Shown here: in pieces, positions 1 to 6,209 of the stretch
Layout: each line of letters begins with the position of its first letter
How positions within the stretch are numbered: the stretch's first letter is position 1
Origin: Actinomycetota bacterium
GTDB lineage: Bacteria > Actinomycetota > Thermoleophilia > Solirubrobacterales > Solirubrobacteraceae
Reading direction: 5' to 3'
DNA length: 7,163 nt
Assembly (NCBI GenBank): GCA_903970315.1
Contig: CAJCIJ010000209.1
Location: 1 to 7,163, forward strand
Translations under genes and position numbers: made by a program
Notes under the pieces: model-generated
Told to the model about the DNA's origin: nothing
Databases searched by the model: none
The model's input: only the letters and a program-made list of their open reading frames with translations

Positions 1-717
1 CTGGTCTCCCCCGCCCCGGCGGGCGTGCGCCTGCGCGGGCGCCAACGGCTCAACATCCTTGCTGGCGCCCTTGGGGCGATTGCGCTCGTGGCCGCGGTGG
101 GGCTGGTGGCGTTCGGTTCACACCTTGTGGGCTTCCTACAAGCCCTGCACGAGCAACAGCACATGGTGGCGGTGCACAGCGTGCCCGCCGAGACTGCGCG
201 CCTGTTCGGGCTGCACGGGGTGCCGACCTGGTGGCGCGACGTGTTCGTGGGGGGGTTTGCGCTGGCGACAGCGGTCGCGCTGTGGTGCACCTGGCGCGGC
301 GCCGACTGGCGCACCGCCGCCGGCTGGGCGACGCTGGCGCTGGTGGTGTGCACGGCCTGGCTTCTGCCGTGGTACGCAATCTGGCCGCTCCCCCTGGCAG
401 CGCTCAGCCGCAGCCGAGCATTGCGCGTGGCCACGCTGGTCTTCTGCGCATACGCCCTGGCGCTGCACCTGCCCGCTGCACAGTCGCTGCTGAACCCGCC
501 TCATGCAGACCGCGCAACGGCCCGGGCAGGCCACGTCCATCACCGCCTCCCGTGCTACCGGCCGCCGCTGGTGGGCGGCAGCACGACGGCGTCAATTTCG
601 CCGGTTTCCAGATGGCGCTCGATGTCGCGCTCGATCTCCTCGGCGGCGGCTCCTGGTCGTTGCAGGCGCAGCCGCAGCGCATCCAGCCGGCGGAACTTGA
701 GGATCTCAAGCAGGTAG
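1..717 (+). CDS. Multi-pass membrane protein, probable GT87/DUF2029-type glycosyltransferase, C-terminal part
   Basis: The frame is open from the first base, so the gene starts outside the window; the GTG at 25 is internal, not a start. About 238 residues are visible. Hydrophobic segments fall near residues 18-38, 78-95, 105-135 (broken by the short motif LLPWYAIWPLPLAAL) and 142-157. A membrane-spanning 'W-LLPWY-W-LPLAAL' element followed by a basic SRSRALR turn is, as I recall, typical of the C-terminal end of GT87/DUF2029 polyprenol-phosphosugar-dependent transferases of actinobacteria; these add mannose or similar sugars outside the membrane. The catalytic N-terminal part is off the window, so the substrate cannot be judged. 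Past about residue 167 the protein becomes Arg/Ser-rich, and its last 54 codons lie antisense to the 3' end of the wecA-like gene. This tail may be a run-on caused by a lost stop or a frameshift; frame 2 has a TGA at 491-493. Membrane protein: confident. Family: moderate. Confidence 0.6.
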   Translation: MVSPAPAGVRLRGRQRLNILAGALGAIALVAAVGLVAFGSHLVGFLQALHEQQHMVAVHSVPAETARLFGLHGVPTWWRDVFVGGFALATAVALWCTWRGADWRTAAGWATLALVVCTAWLLPWYAIWPLPLAALSRSRALRVATLVFCAYALALHLPAAQSLLNPPHADRATARAGHVHHRLPCYRPPLVGGSTTASISPVSRWRSMSRSISSAAAPGRCRRSRSASSRRNLRISSR

Positions 718-1979
718 ACGAGGTAGATGCTGGCAGCCAGCACCACGAGGCCCAGCCCGGCCAGCAGCAGCGACCAACCGGTGTGGAAGTGGCCGTGATG
801 GTCGGAGTAGGGAATGAAGCGGAGCGCAATTGCCAGGCCGGCGAGCATGAGCGTCCAGGCGTACAGGTAGGCGATGGTGCGGCGCGGGGTAAAGCCGATC
901 CGCGCCATGCGATGGTGAAAGTGCTCGGAGTCCGGCGCATAGATCGGGCGGTGGTACTTCAGCCGCTTGAGCACCACGAAGGTGGTGTCAAGGAAAGGCA
1001 CGGTGAGCAGGATCAGGGGCAGCACGAAGCTGATCACCACTTCGGTCTTCACGGTTGCCTCGACCGCCAGGCACCCCATGAGCAGGCCCAGCAGGTTGGC
1101 GCCGCAGTCGCCCATGAAGCTCGAGGCGGGCGGAAAGTTGTGAACCAGAAAGCCCAGCGCTCCGCCGGCGATCAGAGCCGCGAAGATGGCGGGAGCAGGA
1201 CTCTGAAGGTGGTGGCCTTCATACAGGCTGATGGCGATCACGGCGAGGGCGATGGCGATGATCGCCGAGACCCCCGCCGCCAGCCCATCGACGCCGTCGG
1301 AGAAGTTGACCACGTTCATCATCGCCACGAGCGCCACCACGGTGATCGCGCCGCCGACGTTGGGGAAGTGCAGCAGGCCGACGAACGGAACGGCGATGTC
1401 CTTGACGTTTACGCCAAAGTGCACAGCGGTGACAGCGGCGACGACCTGTCCGGCGAACTTGACCACGGGATGCAGGTCAAAGCGGTCGTCTACGGCCCCG
1501 ACGACCGTGATCACGGCGGCGGCGGCGAAGACCCCATACCAATGCACAACCCCCTGGGGCGCAGCGGCCGCGTGAACCGACGCCAGATGCCGAGCGGCAT
1601 GGTGGTGCAGAGCGTGGTGAACGCCGGCCGCATGGTGGCGGCCGGCGGCACTGACCAGGCGGTGGTGGGCATTGGCGCGGTGGGCATGCGCGCGGTGACC
1701 GACACGGTGGACACGGGCGGGCGCGCCGGAGCTTTCACCGCTTGAGGTCGCGACGGTCGATTCGCTGGTGGGCAGCCAGATCAGACCCGCTGTGAGCGTG
1801 CCGCCGAAGATCGCAAGACCTCCCAACAGCGGCACGGGGCGCTGGGCCAAGCCGCGCTCGCGGGGTTGATCGACAGCCCCGACGGCCCGCGCGAAGCGCA
1901 TCGTCAGCGGGGTCAGGACTGCGGTAACGGCGCCTGCCACCACGAAGGCATAGAGCGCATCGAGCTCGGTCGGGTGCAT
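555..1979 (-). CDS. wecA: WecA/MraY-like polyprenyl-phosphate sugar-1-phosphate transferase with His-rich loop
   Basis: A 474-residue integral membrane enzyme of the PNPT family (WecA/TagO/MraY). Such enzymes transfer a sugar-1-phosphate, usually GlcNAc-1-P from the UDP-sugar, to undecaprenyl or decaprenyl phosphate on the cytoplasmic face. This is the first step of cell-wall-linked glycans such as arabinogalactan or teichoic acid linkers. Visible motifs: PVPLLGGLA (48-56), the Mg-binding DDRFDL (164-169), NFSDGVDGLAAG (225-236), FMGDCGANLLG (288-298) and the WecA-type HFHHR (353-357). About ten hydrophobic segments surround them. The start is the ATG at 1979; the frame is open further upstream but reads antisense-like Arg/Pro/Ser sequence inside glyA. 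The Shine-Dalgarno is weak. The protein is longer than the usual 340-390 residues because of an in-frame insert of about 60-70 residues (roughly 74-146, His-rich) between membrane segments 2 and 3, and a charged tail from about 428. It lies 49 nt after glyA and converges on the plus-strand gene. Exact sugar and lipid specificity are not shown by the sequence. Confidence 0.9.
   Translation of the reverse strand: MHPTELDALYAFVVAGAVTAVLTPLTMRFARAVGAVDQPRERGLAQRPVPLLGGLAIFGGTLTAGLIWLPTSESTVATSSGESSGAPARVHRVGHRAHAHRANAHHRLVSAAGRHHAAGVHHALHHHAARHLASVHAAAAPQGVVHWYGVFAAAAVITVVGAVDDRFDLHPVVKFAGQVVAAVTAVHFGVNVKDIAVPFVGLLHFPNVGGAITVVALVAMMNVVNFSDGVDGLAAGVSAIIAIALAVIAISLYEGHHLQSPAPAIFAALIAGGALGFLVHNFPPASSFMGDCGANLLGLLMGCLAVEATVKTEVVISFVLPLILLTVPFLDTTFVVLKRLKYHRPIYAPDSEHFHHRMARIGFTPRRTIAYLYAWTLMLAGLAIALRFIPYSDHHGHFHTGWSLLLAGLGLVVLAASIYLVYLLEILKFRRLDALRLRLQRPGAAAEEIERDIERHLETGEIDAVVLPPTSGGR
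1572..1709 (-). other. His-rich low-complexity insert in the WecA-like protein
   Basis: These codons give protein residues 91-136 and contain 15 histidines in 46 residues, including the clusters RHHAAGVHHALHHHAARH. The flanking residues 74-90 are Ser/Gly/Ala-rich, and the family consensus resumes at about YGVFAAAA (148). In the MraY fold, the segment between membrane helices 2 and 3 faces outside the cytoplasm, so this would be an extracytoplasmic loop. The reading frame is intact on both sides, with no stop. Metal binding is a guess from composition only. Confidence 0.75.
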
Positions 1980-1996
1980 AACGCTCGGCCACAGGA

Positions 1997-2021
1997 TCGC
2001 ACGCGTCCCAGTCGCGTGCGA
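1997..2021 (-). terminator. Perfect 9-bp hairpin between glyA and wecA
   Basis: TCGCACGCG (1997-2005) pairs perfectly with CGCGTGCGA (2013-2021) around a 7-nt loop. The hairpin starts 8 nt after the glyA stop codon and ends 17 nt before the wecA start. No T-run follows it on the transcribed strand, so it does not fit a classical intrinsic terminator. It could be a GC-rich terminator, an attenuator, or an mRNA-end stabiliser that separates glyA from wecA expression. The structure is certain in sequence; the function is inferred. Confidence 0.5.
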
Positions 2022-2028
2022 CGCGCGT

Positions 2029-3375
2029 CTATGAAACGCCCAGGCCGGCCACGGCAGCTCCCGAGTACAGCCCCTCATAGAGCGGATAGCGCTCCACGAT
2101 GGCTGCCACGCGCTCGGAGAGCTCTGCGGCGTGCGCGCTGAAATTCTCGGCCAGCAGCGCTGAGGCGAGGATGTCCCCGACCTCGTCGAAGTCCTCCTCG
2201 GCCAGGCCGCGTGTGGCAAGCGCGGGCGTGCCGATGCGCAGCCCCGAGGCTTCCATGGGCGGGCGCGGGTCAAAGGGGACGGCGTTGCGGTTGACGGTGA
2301 TCCCTATGTCGTGCAGCCGGTCCTCGGCCTGACGGCCGGTGAGCTCGGTTGCAACGCCCTGCAGATCGACGAGCACCAGGTGCACGTCGGTGCCGCCGGT
2401 GAGCACGCGCAGCGACCCTGTGGCCTCGGAGCCGGCGCCAAGCAGCTGCCGCGAGACAGCGGCGGCCCCCACAAGCGTGCGCCGCTGGCGCTCGATGAAG
2501 GCCTCGGTGGAGGCGATCTTCAACGCCACGGCCTTGGCGGCAATCACGTGCTGCAACGGGCCGCCCTGCTGCCCTGGGAACACAGCCGAGTCGATCTTCT
2601 TGGCGTGCTCGGCGCGGCACAGGATCATGCCCGCGCGCGGGCCTCCGATGGTCTTGTGGGTGGTCGTTGTGACCACATCGGCGTAGGGCACAGGGCTGGG
2701 GTGAAGCCCCGCGGCGACCAGCCCCGCGAAGTGCGCCATGTCAACCATCAGCAGCGCATCGATCTCGTCGGCGATGGCGCGGAAGCGGGCGAAGTCCAGC
2801 TGGCGCGGGTAGGCCGACCATCCGGCGAGCAGCAGCTTTGGACGGTGCTCGCGCGCCAGCTCGGCCAGCACGTCCATGTCGATCAGGCTTGACTGGCGGT
2901 CGACCTCGTAGGAGACAGCGTCATAGAGCCGGCCCGAGACGTTGACCTTCATGCCGTGGCTGAGGTGCCCGCCGTGGGCCAGCGAGAGGCCCATGATCCG
3001 GTCGCCGGGTGTCAGCAGAGCGTGGTAGACGGCAGTGTTGGCCGAGGCGCCGGAATGCGGCTGGACGTTTGCGTGCTCGGCGCCGAACAGAGCCTTGGCG
3101 CGGTCGATAGCCAGCTGCTCGGTGATGTCAACCCACTCGCAGCCGCCGTAGTAGCGGCGGCCGGGGTAGCCCTCGGCGTACTTGTTGGTCAGCACCGAGC
3201 CCTGGCATTCCAGCACCGACAGGGGTACGAAGTTCTCCGAGGCGATCATCTCCAGCGTGTCGCGCTGGCGGCCAAGCTCACCGCGCAGCGCATCGGCGAC
3301 CTCGGGATCGACCTCGGCCAGTGGCCGGTTCAGGTAATCAGACGGCGGCGGAAAATCAGAAAGTGAGTCAGACAT
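2029..3375 (-). CDS. glyA: Serine hydroxymethyltransferase
   Basis: A 448-residue cytosolic PLP enzyme that interconverts serine plus tetrahydrofolate with glycine plus 5,10-methylene-THF, the main source of one-carbon units. Visible family landmarks: IASENF (44-49), the [15 protein letters not shown] block (64-78), [11 protein letters not shown] (107-117), SAYPR (187-191), DMAHFAG (212-218, with the PLP-pyridine Asp212) and [14 protein letters not shown] (236-249), where Lys241 is the Schiff-base lysine. Near the C-terminus, [14 protein letters not shown] matches the conserved end block. The ATG at 3375 is chosen because AGGAG lies 7 nt upstream and the family N-terminus follows; the longer in-frame reading to 3468 adds 31 unlike residues. 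The gene is slightly longer than the E. coli enzyme (417). It follows tsaC by 106 nt, the widest gap inside the cluster, and may have its own promoter there. A leader hairpin overlaps its ribosome-binding site. No missing key residue was seen. Confidence 0.97.
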   Translation of the reverse strand: MSDSLSDFPPPSDYLNRPLAEVDPEVADALRGELGRQRDTLEMIASENFVPLSVLECQGSVLTNKYAEGYPGRRYYGGCEWVDITEQLAIDRAKALFGAEHANVQPHSGASANTAVYHALLTPGDRIMGLSLAHGGHLSHGMKVNVSGRLYDAVSYEVDRQSSLIDMDVLAELAREHRPKLLLAGWSAYPRQLDFARFRAIADEIDALLMVDMAHFAGLVAAGLHPSPVPYADVVTTTTHKTIGGPRAGMILCRAEHAKKIDSAVFPGQQGGPLQHVIAAKAVALKIASTEAFIERQRRTLVGAAAVSRQLLGAGSEATGSLRVLTGGTDVHLVLVDLQGVATELTGRQAEDRLHDIGITVNRNAVPFDPRPPMEASGLRIGTPALATRGLAEEDFDEVGDILASALLAENFSAHAAELSERVAAIVERYPLYEGLYSGAAVAGLGVS

Positions 3376-3382
3376 GGGCACG

Positions 3383-3419
3383 CTCCTGGGCGAAGACGAC
3401 GGCTTTGAGTGTGCCCAGG
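3383..3419 (-). promoter_or_regulatory. glyA Shine-Dalgarno within an inverted repeat
   Basis: On the coding strand CCTGGGC (3419-3413) is followed 21 nt later by GCCCAGG (3391-3385), a perfect 7-bp inverted repeat that can extend by one G-U pair. The 3' arm runs straight into AGGAG (3387-3383), the glyA Shine-Dalgarno 7 nt from the ATG, so folding would pair its first three bases. This could lower translation until the stem opens. I do not recognise the layout as a known folate, glycine or SAM riboswitch. The Shine-Dalgarno call is firm; the regulatory role is inferred. Confidence 0.45.
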
Positions 3420-3481
3420 CGCGCGGCGTGATCGCTGCGGTCGCTCGCTTCCCAGTGGTCGATTCCACCCTGTAGCGCCAG

Positions 3482-4129
3482 TTACGAGGACCGCGCTGAG
3501 GCTAGCAGCCGAGCGACCTCCGCGGCGCTCACGGGACCCTCGCGGACGACGTGAAATCGTCCGCCTGACCCGTACGCGGTCAGGTCAAGCACCGTGGATG
3601 GGACCCCCGGCAGCTCGCCGCCGTCAAGCTCGACGTCAAGCCCGGGACGCAGGCCCGCGCGGACCCTGGAATCGACCTCGGCAAGAGTCTTGGCCTCGGC
3701 CTCGCCGCTGATGTTGGCGCTTGTCTGCATCAGTGGCCGCGCAAGTGCCCCCAGCGCGGCCAGGCGCCCGGACAGCGCGGGCACGCGCACGCCGATCGTG
3801 CTCGCCCCCAGACACGCCAGCGGGAAGCGCTGTTGCGGGTTTGCCAGCAGCACGGTCACGGGCCCGGGCAGCAGCGCGCGCAGGGCGCTGCGCTCGCCTT
3901 GTGAGAGCCAATCAAGCGCCGCCAGGGCGCTGTCCAGCGAACCGAACATCACCGCCGCCGGGCGGTCGGCGGGGCGGCCCTTTATCTCGTACAGCCGCTG
4001 AACAGCCTCGCGGCTGTCGGGGTCACAGGCCAAGCCGTAGACGGTGTCGGTGGGGATCAGCGCCACGCCACCGGCCGCAAGCGAGCGGTCCAGACGCGCG
4101 ACATCGTCGGCGCCGAGTGGGGCTGTCAC
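3482..4129 (-). CDS. tsaC: L-threonylcarbamoyladenylate synthase (short TsaC/YwlC form)
   Basis: A 215-residue YrdC-fold protein. The family makes threonylcarbamoyl-AMP from threonine, bicarbonate and ATP, the first step of t6A37 modification of tRNAs that read ANN codons; TsaBDE complete the step. Landmarks: PTDTVYGLA (26-34), the K-x-R element in IKGRP (49-53), LPGPVTVLL (87-95), RVP (115-117), the TSANISG block (136-142) and PSTVLD (177-182). The length matches TsaC-type proteins and leaves no room for the extra Sua5 domain of longer forms. The start is GTG at 4129, supported by GAAAGG 5 nt upstream and by GTGA overlap with the prmC stop; the two are probably translationally coupled. The overlap ties it to the prfA-prmC transcript. 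Nothing looks broken. Confidence 0.95.
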   Translation of the reverse strand: MTAPLGADDVARLDRSLAAGGVALIPTDTVYGLACDPDSREAVQRLYEIKGRPADRPAAVMFGSLDSALAALDWLSQGERSALRALLPGPVTVLLANPQQRFPLACLGASTIGVRVPALSGRLAALGALARPLMQTSANISGEAEAKTLAEVDSRVRAGLRPGLDVELDGGELPGVPSTVLDLTAYGSGGRFHVVREGPVSAAEVARLLASARSS

Positions 4130-5046
4130 GCGCGCCTTTCGCCGATGACCACACGCGGGATGCCGGCGAGGTCTGATTCGGTTCGCACCGAGGCAAACCC
4201 GGCGGCGCGAGTGAGTGCGCCAACACGCTCGGCCTGTCCGGCGCCGACCTCCAGCACGACGACTCGCGTGCGCGTGCGCGGTGCCAGCTGATCGAGCAAC
4301 GCGCCGATCACGGCAAGACCGTCGTCGCCGGCAAAGAGCGCCTCGGGCGGCTCGTGCTCAAGGATCTCGGGGGCGAGCATGAAGCGCTCGGACTCCGCGA
4401 CATACGGCGGATTTGACAGGACTGCGTCAAAGACGGCGGGCACGCCGTCGAGCAGATTGGCGCGCACGAAGCTGACGTCGAGGCCGAGCCGGCTGGCGTT
4501 GGAGCGCGCCACCGCGAGGGCGTCCTCGGAGATATCTGAAGCGGTCACGAGGAGGTCGGGCCGCTCGTCCTTCAGGGCCAGCGCCACGGCGCCGGAGCCG
4601 GTGCCGACATCGAGCACGCGGGCCCCTTGCGGCAGATCCAGGGCGACCGCCACGAGCAGCTCGGTCTCGGGCCGGGGGATCAGCACGCTGCGGTCAACAG
4701 CCAGCTCCAGGCGGCGAAAGTGGCGGATGCCGGTGATGTAGGCGACGGGCTCGCGCAGGATCGAACGCCGGCGCACGGCCTCGGCAAAGGTCGCGGCTCG
4801 GGCGTCGTCAAGCTGGGCATCGGGCTCGCTGGCAAGGCGCGTGCGCGACCACCCCAGCACATGGGCGAGCAGCACTTCGGCGTCGAGCTTGGGTGTTTCC
4901 AGCTCAGCGGCGGCGAACTCGGCGGTCGCTGCGCTCAGCTGCGCGGCCACCGCACGGGGCGCACCTGCGGCAGCGGCGGCCGACGGCTTGCCGTTTGGCG
5001 TGTGGGATGCGTCCGGCGGGGTTGCCGGTGGCCCGTCTGTGACCAT
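4126..5046 (-). CDS. prmC: Peptide chain release factor N5-glutamine methyltransferase
   Basis: A 306-residue SAM-dependent methyltransferase (PrmC/HemK) that methylates the glutamine of the GGQ motif in release factors RF1 and RF2 and so speeds peptide release. The N-terminal helical domain (about 31-100) is followed by VAYITG (101-106), IPRPETELL (123-131), the SAM loop DVGTGSG (146-152), the acidic Asp171 at the end of the next strand, and the catalytic NPPY (212-215). Residues 1-30 are a Pro/Ala-rich leader without family resemblance. The ATG at 5046 was chosen because it lies 16 nt after the prfA stop; the longer open frame to 5604 is antisense-like Ser/Pro/Arg sequence read over prfA. 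The Shine-Dalgarno is weak (GGGG). The last codons overlap the tsaC start. Its substrate RF1 is encoded immediately upstream, a common pairing. Confidence 0.96.
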   Translation of the reverse strand: MVTDGPPATPPDASHTPNGKPSAAAAAGAPRAVAAQLSAATAEFAAAELETPKLDAEVLLAHVLGWSRTRLASEPDAQLDDARAATFAEAVRRRSILREPVAYITGIRHFRRLELAVDRSVLIPRPETELLVAVALDLPQGARVLDVGTGSGAVALALKDERPDLLVTASDISEDALAVARSNASRLGLDVSFVRANLLDGVPAVFDAVLSNPPYVAESERFMLAPEILEHEPPEALFAGDDGLAVIGALLDQLAPRTRTRVVVLEVGAGQAERVGALTRAAGFASVRTESDLAGIPRVVIGERRA

Positions 5047-5062
5047 GGGGCTGCCCCGCGGC

Positions 5063-6112
5063 TCACCCGGCCGCCTGGGCCTCCAGGCGGCGGCGGCGCT
5101 CGTCGCCCTGCAGGGCGGCGGTGAGCTCGTCGAGCTGGCCTTCGAGAACCTGGTCGAGGTTGTGGGTGGTGAGCTTGATCCGGTGATCGGTGACGCGCCG
5201 CTCGCCGTAGTTGTAGGTCCTGACCTTCTCGGATCTGTCGCCGGTGCCGACCTGCATGCGGCGGTCGGCGGCAAGCTCGGCCTGCTGCTCGGCAAGGGCA
5301 CGCTCGTACAGGCGCGCACGCAGCACCCGCATGGCGCGCTCGCGGTTTTGCAGCTGGGACTTCTCGTCCTGCATGGAGACCACGATTCCGCTGGGCTTGT
5401 GCGTGATCCTGACGGCGGAGTCCGTGGTGTTGACCGACTGGCCGCCGGGCCCCGTTGAGCGGTAGACGTCGATCTGCAGGTCGCCGGGATCGACCTCGAC
5501 CTCGACCTCCTCGGCCTCGGGCAGGACAGCGACGGTGGCGGTCGAGGTGTGCACGCGACCCTGGGACTCGGTCTCGGGCACCCGCTGCACGCGGTGGGTG
5601 CCACCCTCGTACTTCATCACCGAGTAGGCGCCGTCGCCCTTGATGGCGAAGGTGTACTTGCCCTCCCCGGCGGACATCAGCTCGGTGGCAAAGCCCTTGG
5701 TCTCGGCGTACTTGGTGAGCATCCTGTACAGGTCCCCGGCCCACAGCGAGGCCTCGTCGCCACCGGCCCCGGGCTGGATTTCCACGATCACGTTCTTTTC
5801 GTCGTTGGGGTCGCGCTCGACCATGGCGGCGCGCAGCTCCTCCTCCAGTTGCTCGGCGCGCTCGCGGGAGGCGCGCAGCAGATCGCGCAGCTCGGAGTCC
5901 TGCCCGTCCTCTGACAGGAGCTCCTCGGCCCCGGCGGCGTCGTCGCGGGCCAGGCGCCATTCCACGGCCAGCTTGGCGGCGTCCTGCAGTTGGCGATAGG
6001 CGCGACCGACCTCGGCGTAGCGCTGGCGGTCGGCGATCACAGAGGCATCGGTCATCTGCTGGGAAAGCTCGGCAAAGCGCGTCTCGATCTGGTCGACAAG
6101 GTCCTCGAACAT
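5063..6112 (-). CDS. prfA: Peptide chain release factor 1
   Basis: A 349-residue class I release factor that reads UAA and UAG stop codons in the ribosomal A site and triggers hydrolysis of peptidyl-tRNA. The N-terminal region is a charged coiled-coil (about 1-100), followed by EIQPGAGGDEA (111-121) and GGTHRVQRVPETESQGR (170-186). The tripeptide PET (179-181) fits the PxT stop-codon-reading motif of RF1; RF2 would have SPF. The catalytic GGQ is at 223-225 within STGPGGQSVNTTDSAVRI, and NYGERRVTDHRI (301-312) is the conserved C-terminal block. The length is typical of the family (about 355-360). The start is the ATG at 6112 giving the canonical N-terminus; only a weak GGGG lies upstream. It is the first gene of the translation cluster, and Gln225 is the site modified by the adjacent prmC product. 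Confidence 0.97.
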   Translation of the reverse strand: MFEDLVDQIETRFAELSQQMTDASVIADRQRYAEVGRAYRQLQDAAKLAVEWRLARDDAAGAEELLSEDGQDSELRDLLRASRERAEQLEEELRAAMVERDPNDEKNVIVEIQPGAGGDEASLWAGDLYRMLTKYAETKGFATELMSAGEGKYTFAIKGDGAYSVMKYEGGTHRVQRVPETESQGRVHTSTATVAVLPEAEEVEVEVDPGDLQIDVYRSTGPGGQSVNTTDSAVRITHKPSGIVVSMQDEKSQLQNRERAMRVLRARLYERALAEQQAELAADRRMQVGTGDRSEKVRTYNYGERRVTDHRIKLTTHNLDQVLEGQLDELTAALQGDERRRRLEAQAAG

Positions 6113-6134
6113 GACCCCACACTAAAGGGCCAAT

Positions 6135-6168
6135 GCCGGGGCGAGCGTCTCACCGGCACCTCGCCGGC
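6135..6168 (-). terminator. Possible terminator-like hairpin between phosphoesterase and prfA
   Basis: In the 97-nt gap between the phosphoesterase stop and the prfA start, GCCGGGGCGAG (6135-6145) and CTCGCCGGC (6160-6168) can form a 9-bp stem with a 2-nt bulge and a 14-nt loop. It is very GC-rich, but no T-run follows, so termination is uncertain. It may separate the secreted protein's transcript from the prfA operon. No convincing promoter for prfA can be read in the rest of this gap. Confidence 0.3.
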
Positions 6169-6209
6169 GCGCGAGCACCCGGCCGGCCCGTGGGCACCTG
6201 CCGGAGCGT

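Noticed and set aside
231..1745. A 504-codon plus-strand open frame opposite the wecA-like gene
   Set aside because: It is antisense to a clear membrane enzyme and most of it is Asp/Glu/His/Gln/Gly-rich, the usual mirror of hydrophobic codons in GC-rich DNA. Only its last 60 codons look protein-like, and these mirror the His-rich insert, reported separately.
1511..1979. Double frameshift making the His-rich stretch an artefact of a shifted WecA
   Set aside because: The alternative minus-strand frame over this stretch gives a Pro/Thr-rich sequence with no membrane helix or WecA motif, and the flanking TM2 and TM3 parts join in one frame with no stop.
1980..2273. N-terminal extension of wecA into glyA
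   Set aside because: The added 98 residues are Arg/Pro/Ser-rich antisense-like sequence overlapping the well-conserved glyA 3' end; the ATG at 1979 gives a normal first membrane helix.
2311..3366. Plus-strand open frames opposite glyA (193 and 136 codons)
   Set aside because: They are antisense to a gene with all SHMT landmarks and show no recognisable domains or ribosome-binding sites.
3376..3481. Known THF, glycine or SAM riboswitch before glyA
   Set aside because: Apart from the Shine-Dalgarno-overlapping repeat, I could not match the conserved core of any of these aptamers in the 106-nt gap.
5047..5604. Longer PrmC start inside prfA
   Set aside because: The extension has no family similarity and lies over the conserved GGQ domain of RF1 in another frame.
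4935..6122. A 395-codon minus-strand frame over prfA
   Set aside because: It is Arg/Gly/Ala-rich, out of frame with RF1 and overlaps both prfA and prmC, so it is a high-GC shadow.
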